Source: Desulfuromonadales bacterium (GTDB lineage Bacteria; Desulfobacterota; Desulfuromonadia; Desulfuromonadales; UBA2294). Taken from it: a DNA stretch of 15,179 nt. The stretch covers positions 1 to 15,179 of the forward strand of contig JACUTX010000046.1 in assembly GCA_014859615.1 (NCBI GenBank). The letters are read 5' to 3'. Shown here one piece after another: positions 1-6,492 of this stretch. The notes under the pieces are model-generated. The model saw only the letters and a list, made by a program, of their open reading frames with translations. It was not told the origin of the DNA and ran no database searches. The position numbers were made by a program, and so were the translations under genes. Positions within the stretch are counted from its first letter, which is position 1. The number at the start of each line of letters is the position of its first letter.

Positions 1-776
1 CGCTTCTCCTTTTTGAACCGCCTGAGGCGACCATCGACCTCCATCCTGTGACTCTCATCACCGAGGTCAACAAGATGCATATGACAGAGTTCGTCATGGG
101 TGTAGCCAAGCCGGTCAGAAGTCTGCTGGTTCGCTTCCAGAATCGCCCCATCCAGACCGGCAATATAAATAGAATCGTTGGAGTGATCAAACAGCGTCCG
201 AAACTTGGCCTCCGAAGTCCGTACCTCTGCAGATATCTGCTTCTGTTTAAGCTGTTGCCGAACGAACCATTCCAGCATGTCGACCAGGCCGGAATATAGG
301 GGGAGTAACTTCTTCAGAGCCGCCCGATCGATGACCGGAGCAGAGAGGACCGCTTTCATGTAGGCGTCCCGAGCGAGTCCCATCGCCACGGCCTGCTGAC
401 GAAACCGGTCAAGATCGGCATTCTCCGGCACAAACTGTCCAAAGAGCAGGGTCGCGTAATGCCGCCCTTCTACAATAACCGGCAGACCGATTTCGATCAG
501 ACCGTTCTGACAAAGGTGTTCCCGCGCGGTCGCTGCAACTTCGGAATCGGCGGCAGCAAAGAGTTGGGTAAAATAGTTTCGGGTTACGTTACACCGCTTT
601 TGACCAAAACCTGTCTGACTGTGATAGAGGCGGCAGAGATCGCTCCAACCGACGCTGGCCAGCAGTTCGCCATCGTCACCCAGCAGACTGACCGGCATCC
701 CTGTCACCTGCTGCATACTCTCTAACAGCTGACGGATCTGATTTTGATCTATGGTGGTTTTAAACAGTGTGCTCAT
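1..776 (-). CDS. PocR-PAS sensory protein, 3' part missing (runs off left edge)
   Basis: The frame is open from an ATG at 776 to the window edge, giving 258 residues with no stop, so the C-terminal output domain is not visible. Residues about 8-168 resemble the PocR ligand-sensing domain: an N-terminal 'TGMPVSLLGDDGELL' strand pair, then Cys48, Cys62 and Cys89, and the typical 'C-NGLIEIGLPV...GRHYATLLFGQF' core. A short helical linker (about 165-190) leads to a PAS domain starting near residue 190 ('AKFRTLFDHSNDSIYIAG', then 'GAILEANQQTSDRLGYTHDEL'). PocR domains were proposed from comparative genomics to sense small hydrocarbon-like or organic ligands. Proteins of this architecture usually end in a histidine kinase, GGDEF or AAA+ domain; which one applies here cannot be told. 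The start codon lies 6 nt after the DUF1847 stop, so the gene is probably co-transcribed and translationally coupled with it. Confidence 0.85.
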   Translation of the reverse strand, partial: MSTLFKTTIDQNQIRQLLESMQQVTGMPVSLLGDDGELLASVGWSDLCRLYHSQTGFGQKRCNVTRNYFTQLFAAADSEVAATAREHLCQNGLIEIGLPVIVEGRHYATLLFGQFVPENADLDRFRQQAVAMGLARDAYMKAVLSAPVIDRAALKKLLPLYSGLVDMLEWFVRQQLKQKQISAEVRTSEAKFRTLFDHSNDSIYIAGLDGAILEANQQTSDRLGYTHDELCHMHLVDLGDESHRMEVDGRLRRFKKEK

Positions 777-782
777 CGGCCG

Positions 783-1508
783 TTACTCTTTCGGGACTTC
801 GACCTGTTGTTTTTGCAACCGCTTGTAATAAAAATTTTGTCCATAAAGTGCCGCAACCGGATTGTGCCCGGTGACGCGATCCTTGGCGACCAACGTCGTG
901 ACCGGGGCATCAGAGTATTTACTGAACAGCATATCATGCCCGACACAAAGCCCCATGATGATATTCATCTCCATCCCCCGGCCATTCAGTATCCGCGCCT
1001 GAGCGATCGGGTTGCAGGCTGGCTCAAAGCTGTTGGGACGCACTTTGTTCGATTCGCTTAGTCCGAGCTCCATCTTGTCGATGCTCCCGGCCTTGCAGCA
1101 GGCTGAAAAAGGTTCAAACCCCTGCGCCGCAAGAATCGTAACCAGACTCTGCGTTTCGGCGAGCAGACCGATACAGGTGGCGATCCCGATCTTTTTAAAC
1201 CCCATCATTTTAGCCAGAGCCACTGTATCCTCGACCCGGGTCCAGCGGGCATTCACCGCATCCGACCCCGGCACCGGCTGATAGCAGAGCCCTTCTACCT
1301 TGGCCGCAACCTGAGCCAGACGTGCATCGAAATCATCGCCTTTGTAAGCGGCAAAAGATTCGTCGATAATATCGGCATATTCATTGGAGGGACAGTAGCC
1401 TGGGCGGGCCGGACCACTGCCAGGCTCACTCCAGCAGTTGGTCGCCCCCTGTTTCTGCCAGACAGAACTGCAACTTGAACAGGACGGTTTTTGTTTTTCC
1501 TCACTCAT
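783..1508 (-). CDS. DUF1847 cysteine-rich putative metal-binding protein
   Basis: This encodes 241 residues of the DUF1847 family, annotated generally as metal-binding on the basis of its cysteines; no reaction is established. Visible features are an N-terminal C10-x2-C13 pair, Cys25, Cys39, Cys75, Cys112, a vicinal Cys137-Cys138 pair, Cys165 in 'EPACNPIAQARILN', and the family hallmark 'NIIMGLCVGHDMLF' (Cys188, His191), followed by 'KDRVTGHNPVAALY'. The frame could extend 16 codons upstream, but ATG 1508 has a GGAGG site 7 nt away and begins MSEEKQKPSC, as is usual for the family, so I chose it. It has no signal peptide or membrane segment and should be cytoplasmic. It lies 26 nt downstream of the DUF1015 gene and 6 nt upstream of the PocR-PAS gene. 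Family assignment is firm; function is unknown. Confidence 0.88.
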   Translation of the reverse strand: MSEEKQKPSCSSCSSVWQKQGATNCWSEPGSGPARPGYCPSNEYADIIDESFAAYKGDDFDARLAQVAAKVEGLCYQPVPGSDAVNARWTRVEDTVALAKMMGFKKIGIATCIGLLAETQSLVTILAAQGFEPFSACCKAGSIDKMELGLSESNKVRPNSFEPACNPIAQARILNGRGMEMNIIMGLCVGHDMLFSKYSDAPVTTLVAKDRVTGHNPVAALYGQNFYYKRLQKQQVEVPKE

Positions 1509-1515
1509 TATCAAA

Positions 1516-1520
1516 CCTCC
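1516..1520 (-). promoter_or_regulatory. ribosome binding site of the DUF1847 gene
   Basis: GGAGG on the minus strand, 7 nt before ATG 1508. It decides the start in favour of the 241-residue protein over the longer open frame. Confidence 0.75.
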
Positions 1521-1534
1521 GTAAGGAAAAAGAT

Positions 1535-2878
1535 TTATGCCTTGATTTTTCGGCATTCGAGATAAAAACGTTTTTCATCCGCTTCTCCCATGGAAAATGT
1601 TTTACGCGGTAGAGCACCATCGAGAATAATTGTTTTGAAGAGATCGTGTTTGGAGATCGCCGGGAGATAGAACCCGATATTTCCGATCTGACGGCCGAGG
1701 CCTGTTACCGGCTCATCCCCATGAATGTAATCAATGCGGGCTTTGCTGTTTTGCTCAAGATAGAGATCGAGAAACGTCTGCAGGGTCGCGACCGCCAGAT
1801 GAAATTCCGGCTGATCGATCGTCAGCAGACCCGGACCACTGTTATCGACAAACAGAATCGACTGGCGGCCCGCTTCTGTCTCAGAGAGTTGCCGGGCCGC
1901 CAACTCGGTCCGGTCCGCAGAGCGCAACAGCGTCAAAGCACTCCCTTTCCCTTTATAGTAATGCGCCATATCGGCCAGAAGCTGTTGCGGGTCGCAATCG
2001 AATACCACCCGGTGAATCGCCTCGAACTCAAGCCCCGGATCATGAATATTGATCAGTTCAACCAGAGCATAACGCGCCGGGTGATTCATGATGTCGATTC
2101 GATCTTCGGCACCCTGCTTCAACTCCTCCCAGATCGCCTTGGCGGTCGCAAAAGAGTGATTGCCATCCCCCATCGCATAGAGGACCACCGGTCGATCATG
2201 AACATCATAGCGCCTCGCAAATTTGTCCGGATCAGCGAGCTGCCGCAGAGCCTCGGCCACTGCATCAATCTCAAGAGGACCGTCGACTCGCCAGCCACGG
2301 AGCCTGCCGCCGTTACAACAGAGGTCAAAATCGTAGACCGGCTGCAGATTGCACCTGAACAGCGGTTCAATCACGGTCTGCTCAGGATCATCGATCAGCA
2401 CCATGATGTGTGGCAGTTCAATCGGGGCAGCATTGCGCACCCGAATGCGCGGCGGCAACCGATCGAGAATCGTCCCTTCCGTGGCCCGGATAAGGCTGCT
2501 GGCCCCTTTATTGTAGTCGTACCCCTCAAGATCGAGCGCAACGATCAGCCCCTTGCGCGACGGGACCTCGGAAGTTTTGCGATCGAGCAGCAAAAAACCG
2601 GGCGGTTGCTCCTCCAGAACCCCCTGATCGAGATAATCCTGCATACAACTGTTAATCGCAGCTATCCGAACCTCGCTATCCGTCTCTTCAAGATAGACTT
2701 CAGGATAGATCAGATTCAGGGTCGAAGGAGAATCGGCAACAAACGCTTTCAGCTTTTTCCAGTAATCTTTGTCCGATGTATACTGATCGCAGGCGATAAC
2801 CGCCCAATGTTGCAGGTCAACCCCCTGGCGCGGGAGGAGTATATTCGGGACTTGCAGTGCAATCGTATCGAAAACCAT
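1535..2878 (-). CDS. DUF1015 family protein, GDGNHS subtype
   Basis: This encodes 447 residues, a full-length DUF1015 protein and probably soluble and cytoplasmic. Family hallmarks are 'SSLIRATEGTILDRLPPR' (about 127-144), 'PHIMVLIDDPEQTVIEPL' (about 156-173) and 'YAMGDGNHSFATAKA' (234-248). Many DUF1015 proteins carry DGHHR at this last site; here it is D238-G239-N240-H241-S242, the variant form. The DGHHR motif resembles that of the ParB/sulfiredoxin-like nucleotide-using fold, so a kinase-like or nucleotide-dependent role is conceivable, but that is inference and no reaction is established. The open frame extends to a TTG at 2899, but ATG 2878 has GAGGAG 9 nt upstream and is preferred. It is the first gene of the operon with DUF1847 and the PocR-PAS sensor, and a sigma70-like promoter lies about 55 nt upstream. 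Confidence 0.88.
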   Translation of the reverse strand: MVFDTIALQVPNILLPRQGVDLQHWAVIACDQYTSDKDYWKKLKAFVADSPSTLNLIYPEVYLEETDSEVRIAAINSCMQDYLDQGVLEEQPPGFLLLDRKTSEVPSRKGLIVALDLEGYDYNKGASSLIRATEGTILDRLPPRIRVRNAAPIELPHIMVLIDDPEQTVIEPLFRCNLQPVYDFDLCCNGGRLRGWRVDGPLEIDAVAEALRQLADPDKFARRYDVHDRPVVLYAMGDGNHSFATAKAIWEELKQGAEDRIDIMNHPARYALVELINIHDPGLEFEAIHRVVFDCDPQQLLADMAHYYKGKGSALTLLRSADRTELAARQLSETEAGRQSILFVDNSGPGLLTIDQPEFHLAVATLQTFLDLYLEQNSKARIDYIHGDEPVTGLGRQIGNIGFYLPAISKHDLFKTIILDGALPRKTFSMGEADEKRFYLECRKIKA

Positions 2879-2887
2879 ATTAATAAA

Positions 2888-2893
2888 CTCCTC
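2888..2893 (-). promoter_or_regulatory. ribosome binding site of the DUF1015 gene
   Basis: GAGGAG on the minus strand, 9 nt before ATG 2878. It overlaps the codons following the alternative TTG at 2899, which makes the shorter protein the likely product. Confidence 0.7.
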
Positions 2894-2931
2894 AAGCAAA
2901 CAGTCAGAGACTGTGCAAAATCAAGCCTTTT

Positions 2932-2959
2932 ATTCTAGCCAATTTGCAGAGTTGTGCAA
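2932..2959 (-). promoter_or_regulatory. predicted sigma70 promoter of the DUF1015-DUF1847-PocR operon
   Basis: On the minus strand, a -35 box TTGCAC (2959-2954) and a -10 box TAGAAT (2937-2932) are separated by 16 nt. The -10 matches the consensus at five of six positions. The predicted transcript would have a leader of about 45-50 nt before ATG 2878. This is a sequence match only. Confidence 0.5.
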
Positions 2960-2985
2960 GCAATTTTCCCCACCTTTGTATAAAG

Positions 2986-3034
2986 CAGCGGTAAAAACAC
3001 CAACGCTGAAAAGAGAGCGTTCCTCTCTGTTTTT
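2986..3034 (+). other. tandem short hairpins followed by a T-run (terminator-like)
   Basis: The first hairpin pairs CAGCG (2986-2990) with CGCTG (3004-3008). The second pairs AGAGAG (3012-3017) with CTCTCT (3023-3028) around a 5-nt loop and is followed by G and TTTTT. It looks like a weak intrinsic terminator on the plus strand, but no gene precedes it on that strand. It might end a short non-coding transcript or be chance. Confidence 0.3.
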
Positions 3035-3071
3035 CTATTTATCGCCCCTGCTTAAAAGCGATGCAATCACC

Positions 3072-3102
3072 CCTTCCCTATTGGCTACATAGGACTGGAA
3101 GG
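3072..3102. repeat. bulged hairpin in the ackA upstream region
   Basis: CCTTCC (3072-3077) pairs with GGAAGG (3097-3102), and CTAT (3078-3081) with ATAG (3089-3092), leaving a 7-nt loop and a 4-nt bulge. It is not followed by a T-run on either strand, so it is not an ordinary terminator. No known riboswitch was recognised. Confidence 0.35.
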
Positions 3103-3222
3103 TAAAAAATAGAACGTGAATCCATATTAACAACAGCGAGATTTAATCTCTTTAAGTTTCGCTAAAAGCGCGTCAACACTAAGAATATGCGCGCAGACTT
3201 GATAAAAAACGAAGCAAAAGAC

Positions 3223-3249
3223 TTGCAATAAAAGACCCCTTCATATAAA
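3223..3249 (+). promoter_or_regulatory. tentative ackA promoter
   Basis: TTGCAA (3223-3228) and TATAAA (3244-3249) are spaced by 15 nt, shorter than the optimum 17. It is the best pair upstream of the inverted repeat. If used, the ackA transcript would carry the whole repeat in a leader of about 200 nt. There is too little room for a promoter between the repeat (ends 3427) and the start codon (3454). Confidence 0.3.
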
Positions 3250-3287
3250 TTGTAAAACGCTGTTTAACCTGATAATTATGATTTTTT

Positions 3288-3427
3288 GTAATTATTCAGT
3301 GCCATTGTGAATGACAAGAGATCCTGTCATCCCCGAATGATTCTATCGGGGATCCATGGCTTTAAAAACTAGATCCCCGATTAACCCCTCGGGAATGACA
3401 CACTTTTCACAGTTGCTGAATAGTTAC
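3288..3427. repeat. 140-bp composite imperfect inverted repeat (MITE/REP-like) at the ackA leader
   Basis: The outer arms are GTAATTATTCAG (3288-3299) and CTGAATAGTTAC (3416-3427), matching at 11 of 12 positions when inverted. The inner arms start with TGTCAT at 3325 and end with ATGACA at 3400. Both inner arms follow the pattern GTCAT-CCCGA...ATCGGGGATC over about 30 bp. No ORF is encoded inside. A related arm occurs at 13998-14030 in this same window, so this belongs to a dispersed family rather than being an operator unique to ackA. The element ends 14 nt before the ackA ribosome binding site and could fold into a long stem in the mRNA. Confidence 0.8.
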
Positions 3428-3453
3428 TATTTTTAACTATAGAGGAGATTTTA

Positions 3454-4719
3454 ATGGATATTCTCGCATTGAACTGCGGAAGCTCTTCCGTCAAGTACCA
3501 GCTGTACAACTGGGCCAAAAAAAAGATTATTGCCAAAGGGATGGTCGAACGGGTCACCATTGGTGACTCCTATATTATTCACGAAGTTCCCGGCCGCGAA
3601 ACCTATCGCGAAGAGTACGAATGCCCGGATCACAAGGTTGCCATCCACCTGATCATCAAGACGCTGGTTGACGAGAAATATGGTGTCGTCAAGGAGATCA
3701 CCCAGATCGCCGCCGTTGGCCATCGGGTTGTTCATGGTGGTGAAAAATTCAACTGTTCAGTCATGATCAACGATAAAGTCCTCGACGCGATCAAAGAGGT
3801 TCAGCATCTGGCGCCACTGCACAATCCACCCAACATCTCCGGTATTGAAGCGGCCCAAGCGGTTCTCCCTGACGTTCCGCACATCGGCATCTTCGACACC
3901 GCCTTCCATCAGACCTTGCCGGAACACGCCTATATGTATGCGGTTCCGTTTGACTGGTATGAAAAACATGGTGTTCGCCGCTACGGCTTTCACGGCACCA
4001 GCCATCTCTACGTCTCGAAGCGGGCAGCGGTCCTGCTCGACAAAGAGCCTAAAGATTGCAACATCATCACCATGCATATCGGCAATGGCGTTTCCCATTG
4101 TGCCATTAAAGGGGGTGTTTCGATCGACACCTCCATGGGTTTAACGCCGCTGGAAGGGGCGATCATGGGGACCCGCTGCGGCGACATTGATCCGGCGCTG
4201 CCGATGTTCATGCAGCAACAGGAGAACCTCTCTGCCAAGGAAATCGATTCGATTCTCAATAAAAAATCTGGCATTCTCGGGATTACCGGGCAGTTCACCG
4301 ACCGTCGCGATGTGATTGAAGGGGCAGAAGATGGAGACGAACGCTGCAAACTGGCGCTCGAGATGGAAGGGTATCGTCTGAAAAAATACATCGGTTCTTA
4401 TTTTGCCGCCCTCGGACGGCTCGATGCCGTCGTCTTTACCGCTGGCGTCGGCGAGATGGCCTGGATGATTCGCGAGAAGGCGCTGGATGGGCTCGAAAAT
4501 CTGGGGATCAAACTCGATAAAGAAAAAAACAAAAACACCATGACCCGTAAGCGGGAGACCGAAATCACCACCGCCGACTCACCGATCAAGGTCTTTGTTA
4601 TCCCGACCGATGAAGAGCTGGTCTTCACCGAAGACGTTGTCGCCATCTTGAATAAGAGCTACACCGACCACATGAACTTTACTTACAGTTTCTCGGGTAA
4701 AGATTTTTCACTCGGTTGA
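3454..4719 (+). CDS. ackA: acetate kinase
   Basis: Acetate kinase interconverts acetate + ATP and acetyl phosphate + ADP in the cytoplasm; with Pta it links acetate to acetyl-CoA. The 421 residues are slightly longer than the usual 400 or so, with an extra C-terminal tail after 'VAILNKSY'. The ASKHA-fold motifs are all present: 'LALNCGSSSVKY' (Asn7), 'VGHRVVHGG' (Arg91), His123 in 'LAPLHNPPN', 'IFDTAFH' (Asp148), 'YGFHGTSH' (His180), 'MHIGNGVS', 'DTSMGLTPLEG', 'MGTRCGDIDP' (Arg241) and 'TDEEL' (Glu387). The catalytic residues characterised in the Methanosarcina enzyme are therefore conserved. GAGGAG (3442-3447) is correctly placed before ATG 3454. The gene stands alone on the plus strand, ends in an intrinsic terminator, and is separated from pta by about 5.3 kb. 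In acetate-oxidising deltaproteobacteria the pair can run in the acetate-activating direction. Confidence 0.97.
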   Translation: MDILALNCGSSSVKYQLYNWAKKKIIAKGMVERVTIGDSYIIHEVPGRETYREEYECPDHKVAIHLIIKTLVDEKYGVVKEITQIAAVGHRVVHGGEKFNCSVMINDKVLDAIKEVQHLAPLHNPPNISGIEAAQAVLPDVPHIGIFDTAFHQTLPEHAYMYAVPFDWYEKHGVRRYGFHGTSHLYVSKRAAVLLDKEPKDCNIITMHIGNGVSHCAIKGGVSIDTSMGLTPLEGAIMGTRCGDIDPALPMFMQQQENLSAKEIDSILNKKSGILGITGQFTDRRDVIEGAEDGDERCKLALEMEGYRLKKYIGSYFAALGRLDAVVFTAGVGEMAWMIREKALDGLENLGIKLDKEKNKNTMTRKRETEITTADSPIKVFVIPTDEELVFTEDVVAILNKSYTDHMNFTYSFSGKDFSLG

Positions 4720-4744
4720 TTATGTTTGACAGATTGACACAAAC

Positions 4745-4773
4745 GGGCTGGCAGATAATCTGCCAGCCCTTTT
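4745..4773 (+). terminator. intrinsic terminator after ackA
   Basis: A 12-bp perfect stem (GGGCTGGCAGAT / ATCTGCCAGCCC, 4745-4769) is followed by TTTT, then GTATTTT. ACAAA before the stem and TTTGT after it allow further pairing. It begins 25 nt after the ackA stop. Because it lies between convergent genes it may also stop ppnP transcripts. Confidence 0.88.
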
Positions 4774-4795
4774 GTATTTTACCATCACTGTAAAC

Positions 4796-4826
4796 GACAG
4801 GATCTCTCTTGCGGAGTTTTCCTGTC
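4796..4826 (-). terminator. possible weak terminator or hairpin after ppnP
   Basis: GACAGGA (4796-4802) pairs with TCCTGTC (4820-4826), with a further CTC/GAG pairing inside the loop. It lies 25 nt past the ppnP stop on the minus strand. Only a poor T-run follows, so it may be a stabilising 3' hairpin, with the ackA terminator hairpin beyond it doing the main work. Confidence 0.35.
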
Positions 4827-4851
4827 ATTTGCTGATCAGCACAACCAACCG

Positions 4852-5172
4852 TCACTTATCATTAAGGTCCGAACAGACATAATCGGTCATTTCTGCAACC
4901 ACCACCTTAAATCGCGACTTTGCCGAAACATTGAACGAATCCCCCGACTGAACCGACGTCCAGACCTCATCACCGGCCAACTGCAGCATCAGACTCCCCC
5001 GGGTGATTTCCATCAGCTCCGCCGTATCCGTGCCGAATTCGTATTCGCCCGGCTGCATGACCCCGAGGGTTTTGATCTCCCCGTCAGGAAATTCGATTGT
5101 CCGACTGGTCACCTTGCCGTCAAAATAGATATTCGCTTCTTTTTTTACAGTGACATTCTCAAACTGGCTCAT
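4852..5172 (-). CDS. ppnP: pyrimidine/purine nucleoside phosphorylase (PpnP/YaiE family)
   Basis: The protein has 106 residues, close to the 94 of E. coli PpnP. PpnP is a small cupin that phosphorolyses a broad range of nucleosides to the base and ribose 1-phosphate. Family features visible here are 'NIYFDGKVTSRTIEF', 'KTLGVMQPGEYEFGTDTAELMEITRGSL', 'GDSFNVSAKSRFKVVVAEMTDYVC', matching the E. coli pattern of 'YFSGKV', 'GVMVEGEYTFST' and 'FNVPGHSEFHLQV...YLC'. The frame is open six codons further upstream, but ATG 5172 has AGGAGA (5178-5183) before it and is chosen. It is the last gene of the minus-strand run, 102 nt after the efflux permease; no clear terminator separates them, so read-through is possible. 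An 8-bp inverted repeat lies in that gap. Cytoplasmic. Confidence 0.9.
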   Translation of the reverse strand: MSQFENVTVKKEANIYFDGKVTSRTIEFPDGEIKTLGVMQPGEYEFGTDTAELMEITRGSLMLQLAGDEVWTSVQSGDSFNVSAKSRFKVVVAEMTDYVCSDLNDK

Positions 5173-5222
5173 AATCTTCTCCTGTTGCAAATATTCAAAT
5201 TGACTCTTTCATAGCCTGTTTC

Positions 5223-5254
5223 GTTCTCTTTGCGCAATCTATAAACAAGAGAAC
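5223..5254. repeat. 8-bp inverted repeat upstream of ppnP
   Basis: GTTCTCTT (5223-5230) and AAGAGAAC (5247-5254) are perfect inverted arms 16 nt apart, in the gap between the macB permease stop and the ppnP start. It could be an operator or a hairpin in a read-through transcript. There is no T-run to make it a terminator. Confidence 0.4.
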
Positions 5255-5274
5255 AAAGCCAGGAACGTCTCGCA

Positions 5275-6492
5275 CTATTCATAGCGGAGCGCATCAATCG
5301 GATTCAGATTTGCCGCTTTGCGCGCAGGATAAAAGCCGAAGAAGATGCCGACGGCGCCGGTAAAGAGTACCGCGACGATAATCACGATCGGGTTGACCAC
5401 GACGCTGATACCGAGGAGACTTCCGATTCCCCAGGCAGAGCCGAGACCAGCGGCGATACCGATGATGCCGCCGAGCAGACTTAATATCGCCGCTTCGACC
5501 AGAAACTGGGCGAGGATATCGACAGGACGGGCACCAATGGCGAGGCGGATGCCGATCTCGCGGGTTCGTTCGGTGACCGAAACCAGCATGATATTCATGA
5601 TACCGATACCGCCGACCAACAGAGAGACCGCAGCGATCGCCGACAACAGCAGGGTCAAGGTGCCGGTGATCCGGGTCGCCATCTGATTGATCTCGGACTG
5701 ATCGTTGATGTGAAAATCATCGGCGCCATCGGCCGGGATACGATGTGCTTCACGTAAAATCGTACCGATCTCCTCCTTGGCATCTGCCATCTGTTCGGAA
5801 CTGCTGGCGCTGGCAACAATCGCCCGCACAGTCTTGCCGTCGCCGAGGCGATAGAGGACGGTGGTCGACGGAGCGAGGATAATATCGTCCTGATCAGTAC
5901 CGAAGGCTGATTGCCCTTTGGGGGCGAGAACTCCGATCACCCTGAACGGTACGTTGCGGATGCGAATCGCGGCCCCGATCGGGTCTTCGCCGGGGAACAG
6001 CTCGCGGACCACGGTCTCACCGAGCAGGGCAACCTTGGCCCGGGTGCGAACCTCCCGTTCGCCGAATGAATAACCGCTTTTCACCTGATAGTTGCGAATC
6101 GAAAGATATTCAGGGGCGACTCCGGTCACCGAAGTGTTCCAGTTCTGGGCACCGGCGATGATCTGGGCCGTCACCCGGATCTCCGGCGAGACCCCCTGCA
6201 GCTGCGTGGCGCCACTTCGCAGGCTCTGGACATCGCTCATGGAGAGGTTGATCAGACTGCCGGCTCCGCCACGGGCGCCGCCGACCTGACTGCTGCCAGC
6301 GCGAACCATGACCAGATTGGTGCCGAGGCTTGCCACCTGTCGCTCGATATCACGCGACGACCCTTCGCCCAGCGCCACCATCGTGATGACGGAACCGACA
6401 CCGATAATAATACCGAGCATGGTCAAAAGAGTGCGCATCTTGTTTCGGGCGATGCTCTGCACCGCCACATGGATCAGCTTGCTCCATTTCAT
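5275..6492 (-). CDS. MacB-type ABC transporter permease (FtsX-like)
   Basis: This encodes 405 residues with the MacB permease layout: one N-terminal transmembrane helix (about 22-42, 'TLLTMLGIIIGVGSVITMVALGEG'), a large periplasmic MacB_PCD domain (about 45-275), and three C-terminal transmembrane helices (about 280-303, 330-355, 366-388) of the FtsX family. 'VTERTREIGIRLAIGAR' (306-322) is the cytoplasmic coupling segment that contacts the ATPase, and the end 'PARKAANLNPIDALRYE' is characteristic. Unlike E. coli MacB, the ATPase is a separate polypeptide. The start overlaps the ATPase stop by 4 nt (ATGA), implying translational coupling. With the MacA-like adaptor and TolC-like protein it should form a mechanotransmission tripartite efflux pump; the cargo (macrolide, peptide, lipid or siderophore) cannot be read from sequence. 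Confidence 0.93.
   Translation of the reverse strand: MKWSKLIHVAVQSIARNKMRTLLTMLGIIIGVGSVITMVALGEGSSRDIERQVASLGTNLVMVRAGSSQVGGARGGAGSLINLSMSDVQSLRSGATQLQGVSPEIRVTAQIIAGAQNWNTSVTGVAPEYLSIRNYQVKSGYSFGEREVRTRAKVALLGETVVRELFPGEDPIGAAIRIRNVPFRVIGVLAPKGQSAFGTDQDDIILAPSTTVLYRLGDGKTVRAIVASASSSEQMADAKEEIGTILREAHRIPADGADDFHINDQSEINQMATRITGTLTLLLSAIAAVSLLVGGIGIMNIMLVSVTERTREIGIRLAIGARPVDILAQFLVEAAILSLLGGIIGIAAGLGSAWGIGSLLGISVVVNPIVIIVAVLFTGAVGIFFGFYPARKAANLNPIDALRYE

Larger units (their letters stand above)
2879..3453. other. 575-bp intergenic region between divergent DUF1015 and ackA genes
   Basis: No convincing gene is seen here. From left to right it holds the DUF1015 operon promoter, a series of short hairpins between about 2986 and 3163, an AT-rich stretch that probably carries the ackA promoter, and the 140-bp inverted repeat at 3288-3427. 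The longest plausible small ORF (14 codons from ATG 3061) has no ribosome binding site. Base composition is clearly more AT-rich than the flanking genes. Confidence 0.75.

Noticed and set aside
48..1061. Several plus-strand frames of 83-105 codons at the left end
   Set aside because: They are shadows of the PocR-PAS and DUF1847 genes, whose minus-strand frames carry recognisable domains.
1646..2938. Long plus-strand open frame (430 codons) opposite the DUF1015 gene
   Set aside because: It lies wholly antisense to a well-recognised family member, has no recognisable domain and its composition is that of a mirrored coding frame.
2941..2980. Possible sigma54 promoter (GG...TTGC spacing) for the DUF1015 operon
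   Set aside because: The distance between GG and GC elements is off by one or two bases in every register tried; the sigma70-like pair fits better.
3061..3105. 14-codon mini-ORF in the ackA upstream region (possible leader peptide)
   Set aside because: No ribosome binding site, no run of a single amino-acid codon as in attenuation leaders, and it overlaps a hairpin that explains the local structure.
2960..3287. Possible cyclic-di-GMP (GEMM) or other riboswitch upstream of ackA
   Set aside because: The hairpins lack the conserved loop and junction sequences of any class I could recall.
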